From: an uncultured cyanobacterium
GTDB taxonomy: Bacteria > Cyanobacteriota > Cyanobacteriia > CACIAM-69d
Direction of reading: 5' to 3'
DNA length: 64,000 nt
NCBI GenBank assembly: GCA_937883785.1
Contig: CALGDE010000144.1
Coordinates: forward strand, 1-64,000
This document shows positions 19,455 through 29,581 of the stretch, piece by piece; the stretch's first letter is position 1, and the number at the start of each line of letters is the position of its first letter. The notes beneath the pieces are model-generated. The model saw only the letters and a list, made by a program, of their open reading frames with translations. It searched no databases and was not told the DNA's origin. Made by a program: the position numbers and the translations under genes.

Positions 19455-19805
19455 TTAATCTAAGTCGAAGCAAACGCCACAGCTACAGGTTTGAGCCACT
19501 CGGGAATTAATAAATCGAAATCCGCCGCCAATCAGGTCCTCTGAATAATCCACAGTAAGGTCCCGGCACCATTCTTGACCGGGTTCCGAGACCAAAAGGC
19601 TTAAGCCTTGGTCTAAAGTTTCCGTGGTGTTGGGCGCGATCACCTCTTCAAGGGAAGGGGAAAGTTGCAGGTCATAAGCCCACTGGTGGCAACTGCCGCC
19701 CACCTTTTTCAAAGTTACGGTCCAGTTTTTGACGACATCCGCTGTTTCCTGGGCTCGGCTCCACCGCTGTAGCTCGGCGATCGCTGCAGAACTAAATTTA
19801 ACCAA
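19455..19805 (-). CDS. HesB/IscA (A-type Fe-S carrier)-like protein, divergent
   Basis: A 116-residue protein with the A-type carrier layout: a beta-rich core and a C-terminal cysteine motif. The end FRFINSRVAQTCSCGVCF matches the C-x-C pair of IscA/SufA (usually TCGCG). The first conserved cysteine appears as GGSCHQW instead of the common GGCSG. It therefore probably binds Fe-S clusters or iron, but it is a divergent member. The start codon is TTG at 19805. The gene is monocistronic, just downstream of the terminator of the cupin gene. Confidence 0.7.
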   Translation of the reverse strand: MVKFSSAAIAELQRWSRAQETADVVKNWTVTLKKVGGSCHQWAYDLQLSPSLEEVIAPNTTETLDQGLSLLVSEPGQEWCRDLTVDYSEDLIGGGFRFINSRVAQTCSCGVCFDLD

Positions 19806-19830
19806 CGCTCAACTCCCTAAAACGACAGCC

Positions 19831-19860
19831 TATAAAAAGGGGAGCTTAAAGCCCCCCTTT
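19831..19860 (-). terminator. Terminator of the cupin gene (minus strand)
   Basis: 10-bp stem with one mismatch (19836-19845 against 19851-19860) and a 5-base loop. On the minus strand the stem is followed by a T-rich run (CCCCTTTTTATA). It separates the cupin transcript from the A-type carrier gene that starts at 19805. Confidence 0.65.
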
Positions 19861-19865
19861 CAATC

Positions 19866-19897
19866 ACTAGTTCTGATTACTACTAGTTTTGATTACT
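19866..19897. repeat. 16-bp direct tandem repeat upstream of the A-type carrier gene
   Basis: ACTAGTTCTGATTACT at 19866-19881 is followed at once by ACTAGTTTTGATTACT (one difference), then a partial CTAGT. It lies 60-90 bases upstream of the A-type carrier start. Paired regulator half-sites or simple slippage are both possible. Confidence 0.7.
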
Positions 19898-19995
19898 CGC
19901 TAGTCCCCGTCAACTGGCGGTCACAAACAAACATCACAATGCTAGAAACCTGCCCCGTAGCTGCTGCTATTGACGCCCTTTGGTTTTAAAGCGGC

Positions 19996-20439
19996 TTACT
20001 TTGCCCGGGCATAGTCATCTTCGAAGCGAACAATATCGTCTTCGCCCAGGTACTGACCGTTTTGAACCTCGATCAAAATCAAGGGAATCACACCCGGATT
20101 CGTCAAGCGGTGATTCGTACACTGGGGCACATATGTGGACTGGTTGCTGCACAGCATGATTTCTTTATCACCGCACTCCACCAGTGCCGTACCCGACACC
20201 ACAATCCAGTGCTCACTGCGATGGTGATGCATTTGTAGGCTGAGTCGGTGCCCCGGCTTCACCTCAATGCGCTTAATCTTGTATCCACCCCCCTCTTCCA
20301 AAGTGGTGAAAGAACCCCACGGACGCTGCTCTGTTGCAGACGCTGGGGCAAGAGATAGCTCTTCGGGAGCTTCTTTAACCGGTGCTTCCTTAGCTTTTTG
20401 TCCGTTTAACGAAGACACTTCAACTTTTGCCACAGCCAT
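19996..20439 (-). CDS. Cupin protein, mannose-6-phosphate isomerase type II-like
   Basis: A 147-residue single-domain cupin. After a 30-residue Ala/Glu-rich leader comes RPWGSFTTLEEGGGYKIKRI, then the metal-site motif KPGHRLSLQMHHHRSEHWIV and a late LTNPGVIPLILIEVQNG strand. This is the C-terminal cupin of type II phosphomannose isomerases/GDP-mannose pyrophosphorylases, standing alone without the nucleotidyltransferase part. Stand-alone forms may isomerise sugar phosphates or act in exopolysaccharide supply; no direct evidence exists here. The start ATG is preceded by GGAG. Confidence 0.82.
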   Translation of the reverse strand: MAVAKVEVSSLNGQKAKEAPVKEAPEELSLAPASATEQRPWGSFTTLEEGGGYKIKRIEVKPGHRLSLQMHHHRSEHWIVVSGTALVECGDKEIMLCSNQSTYVPQCTNHRLTNPGVIPLILIEVQNGQYLGEDDIVRFEDDYARAK

Positions 20440-22623
<2,184 letters not shown>

Positions 22624-22637
22624 ATCGCAATTAATGG

Positions 22638-22676
22638 GCGCCCTGCCCCGAGAACATTAAAGGGCTGGGCGCTTTT
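22638..22676 (+). terminator. Hairpin with T-run between atpB and atpC (attenuator or processing site)
   Basis: 11-bp stem GCGCCCTGCCC / GGGCTGGGCGC with one mismatch and a 13-base loop, followed by TTTT. It sits 15 bases after the atpB stop and 60 before atpC. It could lower atpC expression relative to beta. Confidence 0.55.
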
Positions 22677-22736
22677 GTGATTATCTAGTGACGATTACCT
22701 TGTCGATATTGAGTGTTGCTGTTTTAGGGTTGACCC

Positions 22737-23147
22737 ATGAGTTTGACGGTTAAAGTTATTGCGCCGGACAGTACGGTCTGGGATGCGCCCGCCGATGAAG
22801 TGGTGTTGCCTAGCACCACCGGTCAAGTGGGTATTTTGCCTGCCCACGCCCCTTTGTTGACGGCTTTGGATACTGGGGTGATGCGGGTGCGCGATGCCCA
22901 GTCCCAGTGGACGGCGATCGCCCTCATGGGTGGTTTCGCAGAAGTGGAAAATGACGAAGTGGTCGTTTTGGTGAACGGTGCCGAGCGTGGCAGCGACATT
23001 GACCAGAAGGAAGCAGAGGCAGCGTTAGCTGATGCCCAGAAAGCCTTGGATGCGGTTCCCAGTGGGATTTCCCAAGAACGCATTAAAGCAGACCAAGCAT
23101 TGAAGCGTGCCCGGGCCCGGGCCCAAGCCGCCGGCGGTGCAGAATAA
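22737..23147 (+). CDS. atpC: ATP synthase F1 subunit epsilon
   Basis: A 136-residue subunit that links the rotor and inhibits ATP hydrolysis. The N-terminal beta-sandwich contains [22 protein letters not shown], and the C-terminal alpha-helical hairpin contains [11 protein letters not shown] and [11 protein letters not shown]. Some cyanobacterial annotations call this gene atpE. It is in tandem with atpB, behind the intergenic hairpin. Confidence 0.95.
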   Translation: MSLTVKVIAPDSTVWDAPADEVVLPSTTGQVGILPAHAPLLTALDTGVMRVRDAQSQWTAIALMGGFAEVENDEVVVLVNGAERGSDIDQKEAEAALADAQKALDAVPSGISQERIKADQALKRARARAQAAGGAE

Positions 23148-23228
23148 GTACAAGCAATTTGCGTCGAAGATAAGTTCAAGCTCATTGAATTGGGTACACT
23201 TACTGAAACCAATTGCAAGGAATCAATT

Positions 23229-23274
23229 AAAAAGAGGGTGAATTCTGCCACATCGCGGAATCCACCCTCTTTTG
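23229..23274 (+). terminator. Terminator of atpB-atpC
   Basis: Inverted repeat AAAAGAGGGTGAATTC (left arm) and GAATCCACCCTCTTTT (right arm) with one mismatch and a short loop, ending in a T-run, 80 bases after atpC. Confidence 0.8.
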
Positions 23275-23293
23275 TTGTCCCTCCCCCCAAGCT

Positions 23294-23563
23294 ATGGCTT
23301 CCCATCGACCGCCGGAGATTTACACCTCCATGAAAACCCTGGAGCAGTATTTACTGGAGAACGGGGTGGATGATTTTTGGTTTTCCATTAACCACTTACC
23401 CGTAGATGATTTGACCTACGTTTTGCTGTGGGATGGGGAGCGGGGGAAATGTTATTTTCCCGAACGGGGCATCGAATTTGATGTGGTGGAGTCGAGCGAT
23501 CGCCGTACCCTAGTAGACGCCTTTATCAACATGATCAACTGCCGATTAGAAACCCCAGCCTAA
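23294..23563 (+). CDS. Small conserved-type protein, function unknown
   Basis: An 89-codon frame with natural amino-acid use, from ATG 23294. The internal ATG at 23330 (MKTLEQYLLENGVDDFWFS) may be the true start and gives 77 residues. The protein is acidic with a conserved-looking hydrophobic pattern (VLLWDGERGKCYFPERGIEFD) and no membrane segment or signal peptide. I do not recognise a domain. It lies between the atp terminator and the convergent rpe gene and appears monocistronic. Confidence 0.65.
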   Translation: MASHRPPEIYTSMKTLEQYLLENGVDDFWFSINHLPVDDLTYVLLWDGERGKCYFPERGIEFDVVESSDRRTLVDAFINMINCRLETPA

Positions 23564-23631
23564 CGGTGCAGGCTGGGGCGATAAAGCAACAGAGATAAAT
23601 TGGAATTTTCTCGAAGCTTAAGCTACTCACC

Positions 23632-24333
23632 CTATACGGTGGCTAGTTCACGCTCAGCAGCAGGGCGCTTACTGTTGCGGATACCCTCGATCGCCTCAGC
23701 ATAATCGGGAGCGTTAAACACTGCCGAGCCAGCCACAATCGCATCAGCACCAGCCTCCAACACTTGCCAAGTGTTGTGGATTTTCAAGCCGCCATCCACT
23801 TCGATATAAGCATCCAAACCGCGCTCATCCAACGTTTGACGCAACTGCTTAATCTTCGGTAGAACGCCAGGAATAAAGGACTGACCACCAAAACCAGGGT
23901 TGACGCTCATAATCAAAATCACGTCACACAGGTCCAGCACATGCTCGATCAGCGTCAAGGGAGTACCAGGGTTCAGTACGACACCAGACTTGGCACCCGC
24001 TTCCTTGATTTGACCCAAGGTGCGATGCAGGTGGGGAGAAGCATTGTGCTCGGCATGGACGGTGATGATATCGGCGCCAGCTTTAGCGAAGTCATCCACG
24101 TACTTCTCGGGCTCAACAATCATTAAGTGAACATCCAAAGGCTTCTTGGTGTGAGGGCGAATGGCATCCACAATCAAGGGACCAATGGTGATGTTGGGAA
24201 CAAAGCGACCGTCCATAACATCAACGTGAATCCAGTCTGCGCCCGCCTTATCAACGGCTTGGATTTCTTCCCCAAGGCGGCTAAAGTCCGCTGATAAAAT
24301 AGACGGAGAAATAACGGTGGATTTCTTGGGCAT
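23632..24333 (-). CDS. rpe: Ribulose-phosphate 3-epimerase
   Basis: Calvin-cycle and pentose-phosphate enzyme interconverting ribulose-5-P and xylulose-5-P, a TIM barrel. Motifs are [28 protein letters not shown] (metal Asp), [24 protein letters not shown] and YIEVDGG, followed by the phosphate loop AGSAVF. I take the ATG at 24333 ([11 protein letters not shown]), preceded by GGAGAGAG. An upstream frame to 24396 is non-conserved. Confidence 0.95.
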   Translation of the reverse strand: MPKKSTVISPSILSADFSRLGEEIQAVDKAGADWIHVDVMDGRFVPNITIGPLIVDAIRPHTKKPLDVHLMIVEPEKYVDDFAKAGADIITVHAEHNASPHLHRTLGQIKEAGAKSGVVLNPGTPLTLIEHVLDLCDVILIMSVNPGFGGQSFIPGVLPKIKQLRQTLDERGLDAYIEVDGGLKIHNTWQVLEAGADAIVAGSAVFNAPDYAEAIEGIRNSKRPAAERELATV

Positions 24334-24774
24334 GATGCTTCTCTCTCCAGGGTAGGTGGTGGGAAATCTGTATTTCTTTTGACAAAATGTTAACAAGTTT
24401 TGGCCGCGACCATAACGGTCTACGTCATGGCTTTAAAAGATCGATAGTCCGTTGGGCATTCTTAAGACGTTACTTATCGTTCACGTTCGCCAAGATTTTG
24501 CTCAGTTGTTATTACCCTCATAGCTAGGGGTGAACATTGATCTGATTATTTGACCTAATTATCTCGCTTTTCTACCGAATTTTTTCATCGGTTCGTATTT
24601 TTCTAATGCCTTTTTTAGGCGCTATTTTCAAACATTATTTTGAACCTCCTCTAAGGTGCTGTTGTTAGGCGTTTCCGCGCTTTTTCCTATTCCGATTTCC
24701 TTCTTTTCATCTGCTTCCGTAAGTCTTGTTTTTGTAATTTCTTTGTGATGGCGGTGTGACTCTTGGAAAAAACC
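24334..24774. other. Divergent intergenic region rpe / subtilase
   Basis: This stretch of about 440 bases must hold the promoters of both divergent genes. It is T-rich toward the subtilase side. Apart from a short ACCC...GGGT hairpin near 24510-24530, I see no gene or clear regulatory element. Confidence 0.4.
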
Positions 24775-26646
24775 ATGAAGCGATGGCTTGGTTTGACTGG
24801 CGGACTTGTGGCTTTGCCCCTAGTGCTATTGGGGCTGGATGCCGGGGCGCGTCAAGGGAACACGTCAGAGTTTGAAACGGCAGGATTATCGGTGTCCGTC
24901 GGGGGGCGGGCGATCGCCGCTGAAGTAAAGGTGAACACCACGGGACCAAACGGTATCGACGCGCGGCGGCTTCACCAGGATCCCTATGACCTGCTGGGGC
25001 GCAAGGTGGCCTTGGGGCAGGTGGAAATTGGGCGCCCGGGACTGTATGCCTTCGACAAAGGAGTAACGGCACCCAAGCTGTTTTCGCCTACGGGACTGTT
25101 TTTGCTAGATCAGCGGGCTCGCCCTGGGGAATGGGTGGATGGTCATGCCCATGCGGTGGCGGGGGTTATGTTGGCTCGCCACAAGGTGGCAGGGGGGGTG
25201 GCGCCGGCAGCGCGGCTGTATGCCGCAGCGACGGGATTTGGCAGCGGGCGATCGCCCAACGGTCAGGGGCGAGAGTGCCTCGCCAGTCAAACGGTGGCTC
25301 GCCAACAGGAAGACGGGGTGCGAGCCATCAACTTTAGCTTTGGGGAGCCCTTGACCCAGGATCGCCGTATTCGCAATGTGCTCGACGGCAATGCCCTGTT
25401 AACCCTGTGTGTGGACTGGTCGGCGCGGGTCCATGACGTGCTGTACACCATTGCGGGAAACCAAGGGGGAGGCGGTATTTCCATTCCCACGGACACTTTT
25501 AACGGCATTAACATTGCGTCCACGGGGCGATTTCAGGGCAAGTTTTCCAAGGTGGACTATTCTAATTTGGGCAATGTGGTGCGCGGGGTGGGCAGTCGCC
25601 TCGTGGGACGTGAAAGTAATACCAACGGGCGAGGCTCGGTGGGATTAGTGGCGCCAGGGGCGGATGTGGCCCTGCTGCGTCCCGATGGGGGGGTGTTTTA
25701 TTCCAGCGGTACCAGTTTTGCGGCGCCCCATGTGGCGGGGGTAGTGGCCCTGTTGCAGGAGTATGGGGATTCGCGCAATGAGGCAGGGGATTCCCAGTGG
25801 ACCCTAGACAGCCAGCGGCACCAGGTGATGAAGGCGGTGTTGCTGAATAGTGCCGACAAGTTCCAGGATCCGGGCGATGGAAGTTATCTGGGCATGTCGA
25901 AGAATATTTGGACGGAGCAAAAGCGCAGTTGGCTAGAGTCTGATGCCTATGGCAACCGTCGCGAGCCTCTGGATGCCCAGCTTGGCACCGGGCAGCTTAA
26001 TGCGTTTCGGGCTTACCAGCAATTTAAGCCGGGGCAGCGATCGCCCGGTTTGGTGCCGATCATTGGCTGGGATTTTAATCGGGTGGCGTCCCAGGAACCA
26101 CAGCCGGAGGGGTTGGCGGCAGGGCTGTCGGCGATCGCCCAACCCACCCATCCCAGCTCATTGGTATTTCCCCCTGAGGGTGAGGAGGCGGACGGTTTTA
26201 ACGGTGCCCGGGCCTTAGGGGATATGACCCAGCGATCGCGACCGGATCCATTTTCTGGAGCTCCGGCGTTTCGCGACTATGAAATTGAGGCACCGCTTCA
26301 GGGAGGGCATTTCTTCTCAGCCACACTGGCATGGAGTCGCTATGTGGAACTGGTGGATCGCAATGGAAATAAGCAGTTTGACGAAGGGGAAACCTTCGTT
26401 AATCGCGGGTTAAACGATTTGGATTTATTTTTGATGCCGGTGGACGACCCTAGCGCGCCGCGATTTGTGTGCGCCTCCAGCAGCACCGTGGATAGCGTGG
26501 AGCATATCTTCTGTCCGGTGCCGAAAACCGGGCGCTATAAACTGCGGGTGGTGCTACAAGAAACAGAGGTGGGACGAGGCGAATCCTATGGACTAGCCTG
26601 GTGGTCCTCCCCCGCGCCCATTGTTCAAGATACGGAGGGGCGATAA
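24775..26646 (+). CDS. Secreted S8 (subtilisin-like) peptidase with Glu at the catalytic Asp position
   Basis: A 623-residue protein with an N-terminal signal peptide (MKRWLGLTGGLVALPLVLLG). The peptidase S8 core runs to about residue 360: DGHAHAVAGVM carries the catalytic His (about 124), YTIAGNQGG the oxyanion Asn (about 229) and SSGTSFAAPHVAGVVAL the nucleophile Ser (about 314). Where an Asp-Thr/Ser-Gly is expected, the first strand reads VALGQVEIGRPG, giving Glu at about 84. Either a Glu-His-Ser triad or an Asp elsewhere must be used. The last 200 residues form a beta-rich C-terminal domain (GLNDLDLFLMPVDDP). ATG 24775 with a GGA upstream is preferred over TTG 24763. The next gene begins at the base after the stop. 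Confidence 0.82.
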   Translation: MKRWLGLTGGLVALPLVLLGLDAGARQGNTSEFETAGLSVSVGGRAIAAEVKVNTTGPNGIDARRLHQDPYDLLGRKVALGQVEIGRPGLYAFDKGVTAPKLFSPTGLFLLDQRARPGEWVDGHAHAVAGVMLARHKVAGGVAPAARLYAAATGFGSGRSPNGQGRECLASQTVARQQEDGVRAINFSFGEPLTQDRRIRNVLDGNALLTLCVDWSARVHDVLYTIAGNQGGGGISIPTDTFNGINIASTGRFQGKFSKVDYSNLGNVVRGVGSRLVGRESNTNGRGSVGLVAPGADVALLRPDGGVFYSSGTSFAAPHVAGVVALLQEYGDSRNEAGDSQWTLDSQRHQVMKAVLLNSADKFQDPGDGSYLGMSKNIWTEQKRSWLESDAYGNRREPLDAQLGTGQLNAFRAYQQFKPGQRSPGLVPIIGWDFNRVASQEPQPEGLAAGLSAIAQPTHPSSLVFPPEGEEADGFNGARALGDMTQRSRPDPFSGAPAFRDYEIEAPLQGGHFFSATLAWSRYVELVDRNGNKQFDEGETFVNRGLNDLDLFLMPVDDPSAPRFVCASSSTVDSVEHIFCPVPKTGRYKLRVVLQETEVGRGESYGLAWWSSPAPIVQDTEGR

Positions 26647-27288
26647 ATGGCGGCTCCCAACTGGCAGGATGATACGGACGATTTTGCCCGGTCCATCGCG
26701 GAGGAAGCTCGACGGAAAAGTGAGGCAGCCATCGGCAAAAATACCGGCAGGTCCTCGCGTAGTCCGCTTGATGGGGATTTGCCCACCGACGGTAGGGCTG
26801 ACGGTGAGTTTTCAGACTTCACTTCAGCATTGGGAAGGAGTAACCGCCCTACCCCCTCTAGAACGCCGTCCCAAACTCCTTTAGAAAACGCCCTAAGCTC
26901 CCGGTCCTCCCGAGCACCGTCGGACCCCGATACCCTGGCGCGACTCATTGCCCAGCGGGCGCGGCGGGAAAGCGAAGCCTATATCGGCAATGCAGATGGC
27001 GCAGGCGATCGCCTGTTGCTGTATCTCATCCTCACTCCCGGCGTGGGGATGGCCATTAGTCCTTGGATGCTGGTGCGATCGCGCAGTACGGTACGACAGC
27101 GACAGGCAAGCCGATTTGCCCTGGGGGTTGGTGCGGTGTGGCTCGTGATGACCTTGCTTAGCTCTAGCGGCGACGGGGTCAGTCAGTGGATGTCCTTTGG
27201 CAGCGCGACCACCTGGATTTATGTGTTTTTAATGCTGAGCCAAATGGTGCGGGTGTGGCAGCGCAAGTCTTTGCCCATTAAGCGCTAG
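26647..27288 (+). CDS. Membrane protein of unknown function, coupled to the subtilase gene
   Basis: A 213-residue protein. Its ATG follows the subtilase TAA with no gap, so translation is probably coupled. The first 110 residues are polar and low-complexity. They carry two copies of a motif, FARSIAEEARRKSEAAIG (about 14-31) and LARLIAQRARRESEAYIG (about 96-113). Then come three hydrophobic segments (LLLYLILTPGVGMAISPWML, GVGAVWLVMTLL, WIYVFLMLSQMV). I recognise no family. A role as a partner or anchor of the protease is inferred from the coupling only. Confidence 0.7.
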   Translation: MAAPNWQDDTDDFARSIAEEARRKSEAAIGKNTGRSSRSPLDGDLPTDGRADGEFSDFTSALGRSNRPTPSRTPSQTPLENALSSRSSRAPSDPDTLARLIAQRARRESEAYIGNADGAGDRLLLYLILTPGVGMAISPWMLVRSRSTVRQRQASRFALGVGAVWLVMTLLSSSGDGVSQWMSFGSATTWIYVFLMLSQMVRVWQRKSLPIKR

Positions 27289-27306
27289 AGGGGTCGGCGT
27301 TGGCAC

Positions 27307-27334
27307 GTTGGATATTTTGCGTTGGATATTTTGC
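27307..27334. repeat. 14-bp tandem duplication across the modB start
   Basis: GTTGGATATTTTGC occurs twice in tandem (27307-27320 and 27321-27334). The second copy supplies the TTG start of modB. The duplication leaves the start codon ambiguous. Confidence 0.85.
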
Positions 27335-28107
27335 CCTTTGATATTCCCCTTCCTAATATCTCGCCCCTTTGGATTTCCCTAAAAACCGCGATCGCCGCAA
27401 CGGTTATTGCCACGGTGGTATCCATTGCCATCGCCCAGTGGCGGGTGCGGTATCACGGATGGTGGGGGTGGCTGGTGGATGGGGTAATGACGCTGCCGCT
27501 GGTATTGCCGCCGGTGGTTCTGGGTTTTGGGCTACTGGTGCTATTTGGGCGCAATGGTCCAGCGGGGGCGGCATTGCGATCCCTGGGCATTCAATTTATT
27601 TTTGCCTTCCCCGCCTTAGTCACCGCTGCCACCGTCGTGGCCGTACCGTTGGTATATCGCACCACCCTGACAGCGTTTCAGCAGGTGGATCCAGAGCTAA
27701 TCGCCGTGGCGCGGATCGCCGGGGCATCCTGGGGTCGGATTTTTTGGACCTTGTTGCTTCCCCTGTCTTGGCCGGGCGTGATGGCAGGTGTAGTGTTGGC
27801 TTTTGCGCGATCGCTGGGGGAGTTTGGCGCGACAATTATGGTAGCCGGTAGCATTCCTGGTCGCACGGTCACTATCCCCATTCAAATTTTTCTGGCAGCA
27901 GAATCAGGGGCGATGAATATCGCTTTGACATGGGTGGGAGTGGCGATCATCGTTGCGTTGGGGGCGATCGCTGTGCTCCACTGGCTGCCGGGCGCTCAAC
28001 GATTGTCAGGGGCAAAACTAATTTTCCGCGTCGTACTGTGCGCCGCCCAAGCCTTCGACCAACTTAGGAATAAAGTCAGGGACAACTTTAGGGACAAACG
28101 TCGTTAA
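27322..28107 (+). CDS. modB: Molybdate ABC transporter permease (ModB-like)
   Basis: An inner-membrane permease of the MetI superfamily, 261 residues. ModB hallmarks are the LPLVLPPVVLGFGLLVLFG block, RNGPAGAAL, and the EAA loop AVARIAGASWGRIFWTLLLPLSWPG, followed by ARSLGEFGATIMVAGSIPGRT. These strongly indicate molybdate (or tungstate/sulfate-type) uptake. No modA or modC flanks it, so the ATPase and binding protein must be elsewhere. The only start in frame is TTG within a 14-bp duplication; the preceding gene ends 33 bases upstream. Confidence 0.85.
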   Translation: MDILPFDIPLPNISPLWISLKTAIAATVIATVVSIAIAQWRVRYHGWWGWLVDGVMTLPLVLPPVVLGFGLLVLFGRNGPAGAALRSLGIQFIFAFPALVTAATVVAVPLVYRTTLTAFQQVDPELIAVARIAGASWGRIFWTLLLPLSWPGVMAGVVLAFARSLGEFGATIMVAGSIPGRTVTIPIQIFLAAESGAMNIALTWVGVAIIVALGAIAVLHWLPGAQRLSGAKLIFRVVLCAAQAFDQLRNKVRDNFRDKRR

Positions 28108-28195
28108 CCAAAGCTCGCGATTGGTACGCTATCAGGCACCAATTACAAGCTTTTGCAGCGCGTTGCACACCCCCTCCCACATCAGCCGTTTGGGG

Positions 28196-29203
28196 TCAGC
28201 TTAAAACTTCGCCCACTTCCAAGCGGGAACCATTGGCAAAATCCCAACCTGACTGCATACGCTTACCAGCGGGAACCACCTGACGCACTAGCAAATAGCC
28301 ATCTCCAGTGCGCACAATGGGTCCAATATTTTTCACCACGTCCACCACGGTGCCCGGTCCCCCCTGCACCTTCTTCAAGCGGGGCTTAACGGCGGGCCAA
28401 TCATGTTCCAAAACGCTGAACTCCAGAGGCAACTGTCCCCAATACTCATCACCCACAGGGGCAGTGCAGAGGATCTTCAATTTGCTATCGCGCCACTGGG
28501 CATGGCAACCAGGATAAAATCCACGCACTTTGTTATGGAGAGCGATCGCCGGCTTACTCCAATCCAACACATATTCCCCCTTGTCAATCAGGGGTGCATA
28601 GGTGGCCTGTCTATCATCCTGAGGCTCCGGTATCACTTTCCCACTGGCTAACCCCAACAAAGTTTCCGGCAACAGCTCCGCCGCAATCTCCGCCAGCCGC
28701 GCCCCCAAGGTTTTAACGTTGTCCAACAGCTCAATGGGCGTTTCCTGCCGCAGCAGCATCGGCCCCGTGTCCATGCCCTTATCCATCAGCATGGTGACCA
28801 AGCCGGTTTTCTCCTGACCATCCACCAGCGATCGCTGCATGGGCGACGCTCCACGGTAGGCAGGCAGTAAGGACCCGTGACCATTGATACACCCAATGGT
28901 GGGAATGCCTAAGATTTCTTCCGACAAAATCTGACCGTAAGCCACCACCACAAAGGCATCAGCGCCAAAAGACTGGAGCTTGTCAATAATCTCTTGATCC
29001 TTCCTGATTTTCGCTGGCTGCAACACCGGCAAATTAGCGGAAACCGCCATCTCCTTCACGGGAGAGGGGACCAGGGACTTACCACGACCACGACGGCGAT
29101 CAGGCTGGGTCACAGCGGCAACAACTTCAATTTCCGGATGATCGATTAACCTCTGGAGGCTGGGCACAGAGAAGTGAGGGGTGCCAAAAAATATGACGCG
29201 CAT
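28196..29203 (-). CDS. fmt: Methionyl-tRNA formyltransferase
   Basis: Formylates initiator Met-tRNA using 10-formyl-THF. The N-terminal formyltransferase fold has MRVIFFGTPHFSVPSL, a catalytic INGHGSLLPAYRGASPMQ loop (Asn and His kept) and GLVTMLMDKGMDTGPML with the conserved Asp. The C-terminal OB-like domain has KVRGFYPGCHAQW. The start is ATG 29203; six more upstream codons are not needed. Standard length. Confidence 0.95.
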   Translation of the reverse strand: MRVIFFGTPHFSVPSLQRLIDHPEIEVVAAVTQPDRRRGRGKSLVPSPVKEMAVSANLPVLQPAKIRKDQEIIDKLQSFGADAFVVVAYGQILSEEILGIPTIGCINGHGSLLPAYRGASPMQRSLVDGQEKTGLVTMLMDKGMDTGPMLLRQETPIELLDNVKTLGARLAEIAAELLPETLLGLASGKVIPEPQDDRQATYAPLIDKGEYVLDWSKPAIALHNKVRGFYPGCHAQWRDSKLKILCTAPVGDEYWGQLPLEFSVLEHDWPAVKPRLKKVQGGPGTVVDVVKNIGPIVRTGDGYLLVRQVVPAGKRMQSGWDFANGSRLEVGEVLS

Positions 29204-29581
29204 AACGGGCAGGGATGGCAAGGGAAAGTTGTGGATGAGCCTTTAGGGCGTTTTGATAGTTAATCGATAAGGGATTGGGAAATGTGCTTAAAATAACAAG
29301 TCAATTTATTGAATGCTTGAAGCGCTACTCGCAAAGACAGCGAAGTTTTGTAAATCTTTTAATCTCATTAATGAATACCACGTTGACTCCCTCGTTGCGG
29401 CAACTTGAGGAAGATCGTAATCATTAGCATTCGTTATGGTCGATCTAATAAAACCTGAATCTGTGTTGGCGTTTCCTTCAAATGCTGCAATTGCGACAGT
29501 TTTCCAGTAACAAGCGCACAGAAGCGACGTGAATCAGTGTTAATTTGCACCGCTATTCTGGCGTTTTTTCTGGATTTGCCC
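29204..29581. other. Intergenic region upstream of fmt
   Basis: About 380 bases between the fmt start and the stop of the OmpA-like gene, both on the minus strand. A-T-rich, with no gene, strong hairpin or repeat that I can support. Confidence 0.4.
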
